Assembly (NCBI RefSeq): GCF_013409065.1
Contig: NZ_JACBZP010000001.1
Span: 1,302,001 to 1,366,000 of the forward strand
DNA: 64,000 bases
From: Spelaeicoccus albus
GTDB taxonomy: Bacteria; Actinomycetota; Actinomycetes; Actinomycetales; Brevibacteriaceae
Direction: 5' to 3'
Positions 1-8,069 of the stretch are shown here, in pieces. The notes under the pieces are model-generated. The model searched no databases. It worked only from the letters and a program-made list of their open reading frames with translations, and had not been told where the DNA came from. Numbering within the stretch: the stretch's first letter is position 1; every line of letters begins with the position of its first letter. Both the position numbers and the translations under genes were made by a program.

Positions 1-282
1 GCCACGATCGCCCACGGATTCTTGACGCTGTCGCTCATCATCCCGTTGTGGGGCGAACTCTTCGACGTCGAGGGCGTCACCACCAAGGTCAACTACGGGC
101 TCGACAGGGTTCGCTTCACCAGCCCCGTCCCCGTCGGCGCGAAGATCCGCATGCACTCGAGCATCGACGAAGTCGCCGAGGTCAAGGGCGGCGTGCAGAT
201 CAAAACGGGCAACACGATCGAAATCGAAGGCCAGCAGCGTCCGGCGGTCGTCGCCGAGTTCCTGGCACGTTTTTACAAATAG
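1..282 (+). CDS. MaoC-like dehydratase, C-terminal part
   Basis: The reading frame is open from the first base, so the 5' end lies outside the window; 93 residues are visible. The start of the visible part, ATIAHGFLTLSLI, matches the conserved hot-dog-fold segment of MaoC/(R)-enoyl-CoA hydratases, in which the catalytic His sits in a short A-H-G-F/Y turn, followed by strands ending in a typical AEFLARFY terminus. Family members hydrate enoyl-CoA thioesters in the cytoplasm. The acyl-CoA synthetase two genes downstream supports a role in CoA-ester metabolism. The assignment is firm at family level; the substrate is unknown. Confidence 0.8.
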   Translation, partial: ATIAHGFLTLSLIIPLWGELFDVEGVTTKVNYGLDRVRFTSPVPVGAKIRMHSSIDEVAEVKGGVQIKTGNTIEIEGQQRPAVVAEFLARFYK

Positions 283-339
283 TGCGTTTCTACCAGTAGC
301 CGCTTGAATCAATAGCACTGTCCCAGACAGGAGACCGGC

Positions 340-1692
340 ATGACAGCCCCATCGCAAAGGCGCGATCAAACCACCGAAGCCCAAACCACCGAAGCCCAGA
401 CCGGTCGGGTCCGCACAAGGGAAGTGCGCACGGTGCTCGCGTCGAGTTATCTCGGCAGCACCATCGAGTACTACGACTTCCTGCTGTACGCGACGGCGTC
501 GGCTGTCGCGTTCCCGCAGGTGTTCTTTGCCGGAATGGACCACTGGGTCGGCGTCGTCGCTTCCTACGGCACCTTCGCAGCCGGGTACCTCGCTCGGCCG
601 CTCGGCGGGATCATCTTCGGTCACTTCGGCGACCGGGTCGGCCGCAAGAAGATGCTGATCATCTCCATGATGGTGATGGGCATCGCCTCGACGTTGATCG
701 GTGCCGTGCCAGGCGGCACCACCATCGGCGCCTGGGGCGCGGTCATCCTCATCCTGTTGCGGGTGTGTCAGGGCATCGCCGTGGGCGGCGAGTGGGGCGG
801 CGCAGCCCTGATGGCGCTGGAACACTCCGATCCGCGCAAACGGGGCTTCTCGGCGTCCTTCGTCAACGCCGGAGCACCCACCGGAGCCGTGCTCGGCACG
901 CTCATGATGGGCGTATTTTCCGCGCTGCCACCTGATCAGTTCCTGGCCTGGGGCTGGCGCGTGCCGTTTCTGCTGTCGTTCGCACTGTTGATAGTGGGAA
1001 TGTTCATCCGGCTCCGCGTGCACGAGAGCCCCATCTTCGCCGAAGCCTTAGCCAAGGAAGCGAAAGAAAACGGGACGCCGAAGCTTCCGCTGCTGCGGGT
1101 GCTCCGTCGGCCGAAGGCGCTGATCTTCACCATGTTGGCCGGCGCCGCGGGATTCGGGCTGCAAGTCGTGCTTGCCACGTTCGCCGTGACCTACGCCGTG
1201 TCGAAGGGTGCCGACCAACAACAAGTGCTTTACGGGTTCGCCGGCGCATCGTTACTGTCGATCGGCTTCGTCCTCATCGGCGGCCGCCTCTCCGACAAGT
1301 TCGGACGACGTCCCGTCATGGTCGCCGGGTTGGGACTGTTCATCATCTATCTGCTGCCGATGTTCGCGATGTTTGCGTCCGGGAACCCTTGGCTGATTTT
1401 CGTCGCATTCACTGTCGGATTGCTGTTGCACTCGTGCCTCTACGGACCGCTGGCGGCTTTCGTGTCAGAGCAATTCGGAACGACGTCCCGCTACACCGGC
1501 GCCTCTCTCGGATACCAGTTGGCGACCCTGCTCGGGGCCGGGTTCACGCCGGGAATCGTGGCGGGGATCTACCAAAGCGCGGGCCACAGCATCGGGCCGG
1601 TGGCATGGTACTTGGCCGGGCTGGCGGCCGTATCCATCATCTTCATCGTTCTCACCCGTGAGTCCAGGCACAACGACCTGACGACGGTTTAA
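340..1692 (+). CDS. MFS transporter, metabolite:H+ symporter (MHS) family
   Basis: A 450-residue, 12-helix membrane protein. The first helix region carries STIEYYDFLLYAT (about residues 40-52), close to the MHS hallmark TIEWYDFYLYG, and loop 2-3 has the MFS motif GHFGDRVGRKK (94-104). MHS proteins import organic acids, betaines or dicarboxylates with protons. The ATG at 340 follows GGAG. The cytoplasmic N-terminus contains a near-perfect tandem TTEAQ repeat (residues 11-20). It lies between the MaoC gene and the acyl-CoA synthetase, so the cargo may be a carboxylic acid that is then activated with CoA; this is inference. A second MHS gene occurs at 9238. Confidence 0.85.
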   Translation: MTAPSQRRDQTTEAQTTEAQTGRVRTREVRTVLASSYLGSTIEYYDFLLYATASAVAFPQVFFAGMDHWVGVVASYGTFAAGYLARPLGGIIFGHFGDRVGRKKMLIISMMVMGIASTLIGAVPGGTTIGAWGAVILILLRVCQGIAVGGEWGGAALMALEHSDPRKRGFSASFVNAGAPTGAVLGTLMMGVFSALPPDQFLAWGWRVPFLLSFALLIVGMFIRLRVHESPIFAEALAKEAKENGTPKLPLLRVLRRPKALIFTMLAGAAGFGLQVVLATFAVTYAVSKGADQQQVLYGFAGASLLSIGFVLIGGRLSDKFGRRPVMVAGLGLFIIYLLPMFAMFASGNPWLIFVAFTVGLLLHSCLYGPLAAFVSEQFGTTSRYTGASLGYQLATLLGAGFTPGIVAGIYQSAGHSIGPVAWYLAGLAAVSIIFIVLTRESRHNDLTTV

Positions 1693-1708
1693 ACAGAGAG
1701 GGTTGGTC

Positions 1709-3298
1709 ATGAAGAATTTCGGAGTCGGATCGTGGCTTCGTCGGCGCCGGCCCAAGACCGGCGACAGCGCCGCGCTCGTCACCGACGAGGCAACACTCAC
1801 GTATGCGCAGCTGTCCGACCGGGGCGATCGGCTGGCCGACGCCATGGCGACGCGCGGCATCGGCAAAGGCGACCGGGTGGCGTACCTCGGCGAGAACGAC
1901 CCGGCATTCGTGGAGACGTTCTTCGCCTGCGGCGTCCTGGGCGCGATCTTCGTGCCGCTCAATACCCGGCTGGCGCCCCCGGAGATTCGCTTCCAATTGC
2001 AGGACGCCGACGTGCGACTGCTGGTGCATTCGCGCGCCCTGCGAGAGCTGGCGATTAGCAGCGCCAAGGAGACCGAGGTCGAACGGCGACTGGCGGTGGG
2101 AGACGACGAGCCGGCGTCCGGCGTCACGCGACGTCCGGAATCAGACGGCGAGGAAACGCGGCGATCCGAAGCCGAGCTGTCGGAAGAGGACTACGAGGAG
2201 ACGCTCGCCGGCGGTGAACTGACGGCCCGAGACGTGGCGGTGGGTCTGGACGACGGGGCGATGATCCTGTACACGTCGGGGACCACGGGACGGCCCAAGG
2301 GCGCGCTGCTGACGCACGGGAACATCACGTGGAACTGCATGAACGTGATTGTCGACATGGACGTCAACCGTCACGATGTCGCTCTGATGATTTCGCCGCT
2401 GTTCCATGTGGCTTCGCTGGACATGGGGCTGTTGCCGATGCTGCTCAAGGGCGCGACGGTCGTGCTGGAATCGAAATTCGTGCCGGAGCGGGTCCTCGAG
2501 CACATCGAACGGTACAAGGTCACGTCACTCAACGGGGTGCCCACGACGTATCAGCTGTTATGCGAGCACCCCGACTGGGCCACGACTGACATTAGCTCGC
2601 TGAACAAGCTCACTTGCGGGGGATCGGCGGTGCCCATGTACGTGTTGGAGGCGTACGAGGCGCGCGGCTTGGGGTTCTCGAACGGTTACGGGATGACCGA
2701 GACCGCGCCGGGGGCCACCACGTTGCCGCCCTGGCGCTCGCGCGAAAAGGCCGGTTCGGCGGGGCTGCCGCAGTTCTTCACCGACATCCGGATCGCGGAC
2801 CCGATGGGCGAGGTGCTGCCCGCAGGGGAAGTCGGGGAGATTCAGATCCAAGGCCCGAATGTGATTCGCGAATATTGGAACCGGCCGGACGCGTCGGCGG
2901 CGGCGATCGCGGACGGCGAGTGGTTCCGTTCCGGGGACATGGGGTACGTGGACGACGACGGGTTCCTGTTCGTGTCCGACCGGCTGAAGGACATGATCAT
3001 TTCCGGCGGAGAGAATATCTACCCGGCCGAAGTAGAGATGGTCATCATCGAGCTGGAGGCCGTCGCCGATGTGGCGGTGATCGGGGTACCCGACGAAAAA
3101 TGGGGCGAAGTGCCGCGGGCGGTGGTCACTGTCCGCGACGGCGCTTCGCTGACCGAGGAGGAACTGCGCGGTCACTTGGACGGCCGGCTCGCCCGGTACA
3201 AGATCCCGAAGTCTCTCGTCATCGTCGAGGAGCTGCCACGCACTGCCAGCGGCAAGATCAGGAAGTCGGATCTGCGCCGGGACTATTCCGGCGATTAG
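1709..3298 (+). CDS. AMP-forming acyl-CoA synthetase
   Basis: A 529-residue adenylate-forming enzyme that activates a carboxylic acid with ATP and CoA. The phosphate-binding motif YTSGTTGRPKG lies at about 188-198, YGMTE at about 327-331, the SGDMGYVDDDG hinge region near 410, and the C-terminal PRTASGKIRKSDL carries the catalytic Lys. ATG 1709 is preferred because AGAGAGGG ends seven bases upstream; a TTG six bases earlier is in frame. An acidic, low-complexity insertion (about 130-168) precedes the P-loop and is unusual for the family. It follows the MHS transporter by 16 bases and is probably co-transcribed with it. The acyl substrate cannot be told from sequence. Confidence 0.87.
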   Translation: MKNFGVGSWLRRRRPKTGDSAALVTDEATLTYAQLSDRGDRLADAMATRGIGKGDRVAYLGENDPAFVETFFACGVLGAIFVPLNTRLAPPEIRFQLQDADVRLLVHSRALRELAISSAKETEVERRLAVGDDEPASGVTRRPESDGEETRRSEAELSEEDYEETLAGGELTARDVAVGLDDGAMILYTSGTTGRPKGALLTHGNITWNCMNVIVDMDVNRHDVALMISPLFHVASLDMGLLPMLLKGATVVLESKFVPERVLEHIERYKVTSLNGVPTTYQLLCEHPDWATTDISSLNKLTCGGSAVPMYVLEAYEARGLGFSNGYGMTETAPGATTLPPWRSREKAGSAGLPQFFTDIRIADPMGEVLPAGEVGEIQIQGPNVIREYWNRPDASAAAIADGEWFRSGDMGYVDDDGFLFVSDRLKDMIISGGENIYPAEVEMVIIELEAVADVAVIGVPDEKWGEVPRAVVTVRDGASLTEEELRGHLDGRLARYKIPKSLVIVEELPRTASGKIRKSDLRRDYSGD

Positions 3299-3318
3299 GG
3301 CCGGGGCGATTCCGGGCG

Positions 3319-3645
3319 CTATTCCGGGGGAGCATCGGTCTCGACATGGCGCCCGTGCCGCGGGGCGATTGTCATGGCGACCCCGACAACGTCTCCCTCG
3401 CCGATGTCTTCTCTTGTGCGTACTGCCTGCTTGACTGGCAGTACGTATCCGCCGTCTTTCGGTAGCAGCGAGGTCTCCCATTTCGCCCCGCCGATGCGCG
3501 CTTGCACCGGGATCGCGCCCCAGCCGTACGACGCCATGTCGGCGACTTCGCGCACATCATCGCAGGCTTCCTCAGACAATGCCACCCAATAAAACGGCGC
3601 AGGGCCGCGCCATTCGAACAGGTCGCCGCTGAATTCGGTGTCCAT
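3319..3645 (-). CDS. DUF1905 domain protein
   Basis: A 108-residue soluble protein whose whole length resembles the DUF1905 family: FYWVALSEEACDDVRE near the N-terminus, then GWGAIPVQARIGGAKWETSLLPKDGGYVLPVK, here noted by its W-G-x-I-P-V and T-S-L-x-P-K-x-G-x-Y blocks, and a C-terminal EGDVVGVAMTIAP strand. The family forms a small beta-barrel and has no proven biochemical role; it often occurs alone or fused to YdeI-like domains. It is transcribed toward the acyl-CoA synthetase, 20 bases tail to tail. Confidence 0.75.
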   Translation of the reverse strand: MDTEFSGDLFEWRGPAPFYWVALSEEACDDVREVADMASYGWGAIPVQARIGGAKWETSLLPKDGGYVLPVKQAVRTREDIGEGDVVGVAMTIAPRHGRHVETDAPPE

Positions 3646-3723
3646 GGGGTGACATTAGCGCAAGAAGGCATCCGGCCACTTCACGTCTGATAAATAGGTA
3701 GAAAACTACTTAGAATATTGGCG

Positions 3724-3991
3724 ATGGGCATCCAGGTGCATCCCGAATCGTCGAGACGGAATCCGCTCCCAAACTGGCTTCGACAGGGCCCGCACGACGA
3801 ACTCCATTCGTCGGAAGATGAGATCGCCGACCTATGCTGCAGCACTTCATCGCGTAATTGCCGAACTAGAGATTCTCGACGCCGTCATTAGCGCCCGAAA
3901 GAACGGCATGACGTGGGGACGGAACGGCGAAATGCTCGGTATCAGCGGTGAGGCGGCCCGGCAGAAATACGGCAAACTCATAGCAGCATGA
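3724..3991 (+). pseudogene. Decayed small helix-turn-helix gene
   Basis: Two overlapping frames together resemble one short protein. Frame one starts at ATG 3724 and gives an N-terminus ending SSEDEIADL, then runs out of similarity. A second frame, open from 3698 and with an ATG at 3818, continues YAAALHRVIAELEILDAVISAR and ends WGRNGEMLGISGEAARQKYG, which looks like the HTH of sigma-like or antitoxin proteins of the form W-x-x-I-G-x-x-L-G-I-S-x-x-A-A-x-x-R-Y-G. A frameshift near 3830 would join the two. A small inverted repeat (GTAG AAAA CTAC, 3698-3709) lies just upstream. The rest of 3646-4128 holds no other recognisable gene. If there is no frameshift, the 57-residue peptide 3818-3991 could be a small gene. 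Confidence 0.4.
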
Positions 3992-4128
3992 ATGCCACGA
4001 AGCGTCGGTGCTAGGGTTGCTCGCCGATGGGGAAACGCGAGATCACCGGAGCGCGGATCGGCCGCGAAGAATTCTTGCGGGTAGGTTTTGTCTCGTCCGG
4101 CCACCACGACCGGCGGGAGAAGTAGACG

Positions 4129-5319
4129 TCAATCGACAGAGTGGCCGCTTCCGGCCGTGGCTTTGGCGACCACGCCGCGCATGATGCGAAGCTGAATGAG
4201 GCGCATCAACAGCGCATTGCCGATGATGGCGAGCCGGCTCTTCGGCGCGACCATGTCGACGCGCCCTGGGATCAGCTGCCCAGCCGACTCGGCACGCGGG
4301 CGCATGGCGGCCTCGAATTCCTTGAACGCCACCGAAATCGCGGCGGTGTCGTCCTTCGCGCCCGTGCGATCAAGCGCGGCGGCGAGTTGCTCGGCGCCGT
4401 GCAGTCCGAGCGCCGTGCCGAGCCCGCTGAGCGGGCTGGTGCACCAGGCGCTGTCACCGACGAGTACCACGCGACCGCTTGACCAGGTCGGCATATGTAT
4501 TTGCTCGTAGGTGTCGAGCGCGAAGTCCGGTGCGGTACGGGCTGCAGCGAGGAATTCGGCAGCTCGCCAGCCCACGCCGTCGAACTCCCGATCGAGCAAG
4601 GCGAATTGCGCTTCGCGGTCGCCGCGAGGGATCGAATCGGCTTCGAACGTCAGGCCGATCTCTTGCTCGCCCGAATGACCGGGACGTGACGCGACCGCGC
4701 GACGCCCTGCGGCGTTGTGCACGAGCGCCCAGCCGCCCAGCGGCGGCGTAGCGGGCTGCTCGCGCAGCGTGAACCATGCGTGGGCCAGTCCGAGCGGTTT
4801 GCGGTACTGCTCTTCGTCACCGAAATGAAGGGCGCGAACCTTCGAGTGAGCGCCGTCCGCGCCCACCACGAGGTCGAAAGTCTCATCCTTGCCCGAGCGG
4901 AACCGCACCGTCACGCCGTCCGGACTCTCGGTAAGAGCCTCGACGGTATCACCGAATCGATGCTCGACGTGCTCGCCCGTGGCGTCATGGAGGATGCGGG
5001 CAAGATCGGTACGCAGCAGTTCCTCCCGTGAGACGAAACCCCGACCGCCGAGCGCTTCGACCGGCATCGAGGCCAGGCGCCGGCCGCGAGCAGTGATCCA
5101 CGCCATGCCTCGCTGCGGCACGAGCGCGGCGAGGGCGTCGTCGAGTAACCCCATGCGCTCCAGAACCTCGCGGGAATCGCCCCTGAGGTCGACGGTCTGC
5201 CCGCCGCTTCGAAGCGCCGGAGCGATCTCGACGACAGTGACCCGCCACCCGCTTCGTTCGAGCAAGACGGCGAGAGTATCGCCGGCAATGCCGGCCCCGA
5301 CGATGAGTGCGTGTGCCAT
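4129..5319 (-). CDS. FAD-dependent monooxygenase (PHBH-type)
   Basis: A 396-residue flavoprotein of the p-hydroxybenzoate-hydroxylase class. The dinucleotide motif IVGAGIAGDTLAVLLERSG begins at residue 6, the DGAHSKVR (DG) motif is at 155-162, and the second FAD motif GDSAWCTSPLSGLGTALG starts at 288. Enzymes of this class hydroxylate or epoxidise small substrates using NAD(P)H and O2; many actinobacterial members with TetR neighbours inactivate antibiotics or toxic aromatics. It is divergent from the TetR gene at 5405 with paired operators between, so it is probably the repressed target. Substrate unknown. Confidence 0.85.
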   Translation of the reverse strand: MAHALIVGAGIAGDTLAVLLERSGWRVTVVEIAPALRSGGQTVDLRGDSREVLERMGLLDDALAALVPQRGMAWITARGRRLASMPVEALGGRGFVSREELLRTDLARILHDATGEHVEHRFGDTVEALTESPDGVTVRFRSGKDETFDLVVGADGAHSKVRALHFGDEEQYRKPLGLAHAWFTLREQPATPPLGGWALVHNAAGRRAVASRPGHSGEQEIGLTFEADSIPRGDREAQFALLDREFDGVGWRAAEFLAAARTAPDFALDTYEQIHMPTWSSGRVVLVGDSAWCTSPLSGLGTALGLHGAEQLAAALDRTGAKDDTAAISVAFKEFEAAMRPRAESAGQLIPGRVDMVAPKSRLAIIGNALLMRLIQLRIMRGVVAKATAGSGHSVD

Positions 5320-5331
5320 GCAATCTCCTTT

Positions 5332-5394
5332 TGCAACTAAAACTGCATTAAGCGTAGATCTATTGGATTGCTAATGCAACTATTAATGCAATAA
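5332..5394. promoter_or_regulatory. Paired TGCA-N8-TGCA operators
   Basis: Two 20-base elements, 5332-5351 and 5375-5394, both start TGCAACTA and carry TGCA-N8-TGCA; they are 43 bases apart, about four helical turns, on the same helical face. They sit in the 85-base gap between the divergent monooxygenase and TetR genes and are likely binding sites of that TetR protein. Confidence 0.6.
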
Positions 5395-5404
5395 AGTTGA
5401 TGGT

Positions 5405-5968
5405 ATGCCCGAACACACTGGAGTCGAGCGTCCCGGCGGCCGCACGGCCCGGACCCGTCGCGCCGTGCATGATGCGGTCCGCGAGCTCGCCGGCGAATCC
5501 GCCGACGTGACTGTCGCCGACGTGTCGGCGCGTTCCGGCGTTCACGCGACGACGATTTATCGCCGGTGGCACACGATCGAATCGCTCCTGCTCGACGTCG
5601 CAGTGGAAGACCTCAATGTGCGAGCGCCGGTGCCCATCACCGGGGACCTCGAACGTGACCTGATGGCGTACGTGCGACAGCTTCTTGCGAGTGTCCGCGC
5701 GACTGGCGAATTGACCTTCTTGCAGGCATTGCAATCGGCGGCGCGGCAGGCCGACTCGGTTGCCGAGGTGTCCGCGGTCGTGGAACCCCGCGTCGTGCAG
5801 TTCCAGGGCATGCTCGATGCGGCGGGAGTCACGCGGATCGACGGCATGCGGCTGGTGGAGATTATCAATGCTCCGGCGTATTTCTGGGCCCAACTCGGAG
5901 CGCCGCTGGACCCGGACACCGACACGCAGCGGTTAGTCGAAACCGCGTTGCTGGCCTGTCGCGGCTAG
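5405..5968 (+). CDS. TetR family transcriptional regulator
   Basis: A 187-residue protein with an N-terminal helix-turn-helix (about residues 14-60): RTRRAVHDAVREL, then VTVADVSARSGVHATTIYRRW, the T-I-Y-R-R-W recognition helix being typical of TetR. The C-terminal part is a helical ligand-binding domain of the AcrR_C/TetR_C type. ATG 5405 is chosen because the operator region ends ten bases upstream; no strong ribosome site is visible, so the transcript may be nearly leaderless. It is expected to repress itself and the divergent monooxygenase through the two TGCA-N8-TGCA elements. Confidence 0.85.
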   Translation: MPEHTGVERPGGRTARTRRAVHDAVRELAGESADVTVADVSARSGVHATTIYRRWHTIESLLLDVAVEDLNVRAPVPITGDLERDLMAYVRQLLASVRATGELTFLQALQSAARQADSVAEVSAVVEPRVVQFQGMLDAAGVTRIDGMRLVEIINAPAYFWAQLGAPLDPDTDTQRLVETALLACRG

Positions 5969-6026
5969 CGGACCCGCTTCGGGGCCTTGGCCGCGGCAGG
6001 CCTGATCGGGGCTGAATCGGCCGAGC

Positions 6027-6674
6027 CTACGCAGCTGCCGAGTCCAGATTGGTGACGCCAAGTGCGAAGTTGTAGTGCCCGACGCCATTCTGCGCCAGAC
6101 CCATCACCAATAAGCCGGCCTGCTCGAGGCGCCGCGCCGCCGACAACGGGCCGGTATCCAGGGCGTGCAGGGCAAGACTGTCGATGAATGCCGACACGCG
6201 CGCTTTGGCTGCGGCGTCGTCGCCGGCAAGAAATACATCCAGCCGTCGCTTGGATTTGGAATCGGCGGCCAGGACGTGTCCGAAGATGGTGTTGAATGCC
6301 TTGACGACGTGCGCATCCGCGGGGGCGGCGGCTGCCACTTGTTCGGCGGCAGAAGTGCCTTCGGGAGTCAACAGACTGGCAAGATCTGGTCCGAACGAGT
6401 TGCTGATCTCGATGATGGTCTTGCCAGCAAGTCGATCCCCGTATTGTTCGACGACGGGGACGGTGCTTTCGTAGAGAACGGCGAGAATGACTATGTCGCC
6501 GGCCGGTACTGCGCCGAATGCTCCCGCCGTGGTGCCGCCACCGAGTTCGCGGGCCAATTTTGCGGTTTTGGCCGCGTCTCGGCCAATGACCTCAACGGTA
6601 TTGCCGCCGGTTATCGCGCGGGCACCCAGTGCTCGAGCCATGTTTCCTAGACCGATGATGCTGATGGTGCTCAT
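6027..6674 (-). CDS. NAD(P)-binding oxidoreductase, F420-reductase-like
   Basis: A 215-residue Rossmann protein. The N-terminus STISIIGLGNMARALGARA has the G-x-G-x-x-A fingerprint of the NADPH-dependent F420 reductase / coenzyme F420-dependent NADP oxidoreductase fold, followed by IGRDAAKTAKLA, GDIVILAVLYE, KTIIEISN and HVVKAFNT, all family landmarks. The start at 6674 places the glycine motif near residue 7; an in-frame upstream start would add 19 residues that do not look conserved. It is divergent from a MarR gene across two palindromes, so it is likely its target. Whether it uses F420 cannot be decided from sequence. Confidence 0.78.
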   Translation of the reverse strand: MSTISIIGLGNMARALGARAITGGNTVEVIGRDAAKTAKLARELGGGTTAGAFGAVPAGDIVILAVLYESTVPVVEQYGDRLAGKTIIEISNSFGPDLASLLTPEGTSAAEQVAAAAPADAHVVKAFNTIFGHVLAADSKSKRRLDVFLAGDDAAAKARVSAFIDSLALHALDTGPLSAARRLEQAGLLVMGLAQNGVGHYNFALGVTNLDSAAA

Positions 6675-6728
6675 GATGTGTGCCTGCTTTTCGGAGTTGA
6701 GATCGATACCGATATCACGGTCGCGAAT

Positions 6729-6780
6729 CAACCAATTGGTTGACGACTCAACAATAAATCCTGATTGGTTGAGTTGTCAA
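6729..6780. promoter_or_regulatory. Palindromic operators between oxidoreductase and MarR genes
   Basis: A perfect 14-base palindrome CAACCAATTGGTTG (6729-6742) overlaps a second inverted repeat with 13-base arms, TTGACGACTCAAC (6740-6752) and GTTGAGTTGTCAA (6768-6780), one mismatch. The second arm ends two bases before ATG 6783. Both are placed to serve as MarR sites controlling the divergent pair. Confidence 0.6.
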
Positions 6781-6782
6781 CC

Positions 6783-7301
6783 ATGAGGTATTCTGGAGGC
6801 ATGCCGAAAGAACCGAAATGGCTCGACTCCCGCGAAGACCGCGCCTGGCGTACGTTCAAGCATGCCGGCCACCGGCTCGACGTGCACCTGGGTCGGCGTC
6901 TATTTCAGGACTCGCAGCTCACGCAGGCCGATTACGAGGTCCTCGCGGTGCTGTCGGGAGACTCGACGGATCGCCTCCCCGCGCAAGAACTGTGCTCCCT
7001 GCTGACATGGGAGAAGAGCCGGCTTTCCCATCAGATTCGCGGTATGCAAAAGCAAGGGCTGGTTATTCGCGAGGCCAACCCCGCCGATGCCCGCAGCGTC
7101 GTGATTCGTCTGCTGCCCGCCGGACGCCACGCCATCGAGGAGGCAGCGCCGCAGCACGTACGCAACGTCCGACGGGACTTCGTCGACCTATTCACCCCGG
7201 CCGAACTCGACACGCTTACAACTCTCAACGAGCGGATCCTGGATCACCTCGCCGATGATTCCGTCGAGCGTGGCCCCGGCGTCGATGACGCCTCGGCTTA
7301 G
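6783..7301 (+). CDS. MarR family transcriptional regulator
   Basis: A winged-helix regulator of about 172 residues. The body has YEVLAVLSGDSTDRLPAQEL (wHTH entry), LLTWEKSRLSHQIRGMQKQGLV (recognition helix) and REANPADARSVVIRLLPAGR (wing), a close match to MarR proteins that start PKWLDSREDRAWR. The start is uncertain: ATG 6783 has no ribosome site, while ATG 6801 fits the usual N-terminus better but its GGAGG is only one base away. It probably represses itself and the divergent oxidoreductase through the palindromes at 6729-6780. Confidence 0.83.
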   Translation: MRYSGGMPKEPKWLDSREDRAWRTFKHAGHRLDVHLGRRLFQDSQLTQADYEVLAVLSGDSTDRLPAQELCSLLTWEKSRLSHQIRGMQKQGLVIREANPADARSVVIRLLPAGRHAIEEAAPQHVRNVRRDFVDLFTPAELDTLTTLNERILDHLADDSVERGPGVDDASA

Positions 7302-7384
7302 CGCCGAAGTACAACGTTGCGGCCACCAGTCAGTGATCCCCGCGCATCTCGTCAAGCAGTTCGCCTACCTGAGCGTCGGTGTTG

Positions 7385-7867
7385 TCATGCCTGGGCTTCT
7401 CCCGGGCGCGGCTGCAACCAGTCGGGATACGGGTAGCCGGGGTCCCACGAGAATTTTCCGTCGACGTCCCAGGTGAGCTGGTAGGCGGGCACCGAAGCGT
7501 CGTCCGACCGGCGATAGTGACGATTAGCGGCGAAGAGGAAGTCGGCAGGATCGGGAAACGTCTCGACGAGGAATCGTGGTGCCTCATCGGCGGGCTTGAC
7601 TATCTCGCCCGGGCTCAGATTCGTACCCCCGCGGATCCGTTCGAAGAACCAGTTGAGCGTGTGACAGGCGGACTCGTGGTCGAGGCCGAATATGATCAGC
7701 TCCGGATGCCCCATTCCGAACAGACCAACGGTATAAGCGAATGGTGGCCTCGTAGCTTCCCCGAGAACACTTTGCACGAAACAGCCGTGTTTTCTGATAG
7801 TCAACGAAACGTGCCGGTCTTCCTGATCGTGCCAAGCTGTCAGTTGTGCCATCTCTGCGTTATTCAT
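7385..7867 (-). CDS. DUF4262 domain protein
   Basis: About 160 residues, starting MNNAEMAQLTAWHDQEDRHV. The motif PFAYTVGLFGMGHPELIIFGL is the core of the DUF4262 family (Y-T-V-G-L, H-P-E-L-I-x-F-G), followed by a helical segment and a C-terminal QLTWDVDGKFSWDPGYP block. Function of the family is unknown; it is common in actinobacteria and occurs as a stand-alone gene. A longer in-frame start at 7933 exists but adds 22 residues with no family resemblance. It is convergent with the MarR gene, 83 bases apart. Confidence 0.75.
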   Translation of the reverse strand: MNNAEMAQLTAWHDQEDRHVSLTIRKHGCFVQSVLGEATRPPFAYTVGLFGMGHPELIIFGLDHESACHTLNWFFERIRGGTNLSPGEIVKPADEAPRFLVETFPDPADFLFAANRHYRRSDDASVPAYQLTWDVDGKFSWDPGYPYPDWLQPRPGEAQA

Positions 7868-8069
7868 GCCCGAACGATATATCGCAGCACCGACATCGCT
7901 TGCCGCCGAGACTCGCGTCAATCGCAGCGTCATCCTGGATTTCCGCGTCGACGATGTGGTCTTCCTCAGCGCACTTTGAATATCGGGTACCAGCGATTCG
8001 TCGGGGCGCGTTCGAGTGGGAACCCGAGTGAGATCTGCTCGCGGTAGCGCGCGCTCCTCCGGGGGCGTG

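Noticed and set aside
1703-1709. TTG start six bases upstream for the acyl-CoA synthetase
   Set aside because: ATG 1709 has the better spacing to AGAGAGGG; the TTG would sit inside the spacer.
4028-4126. A 32-codon plus-strand frame before the monooxygenase gene end
   Set aside because: No ribosome site or similarity; too short to support.
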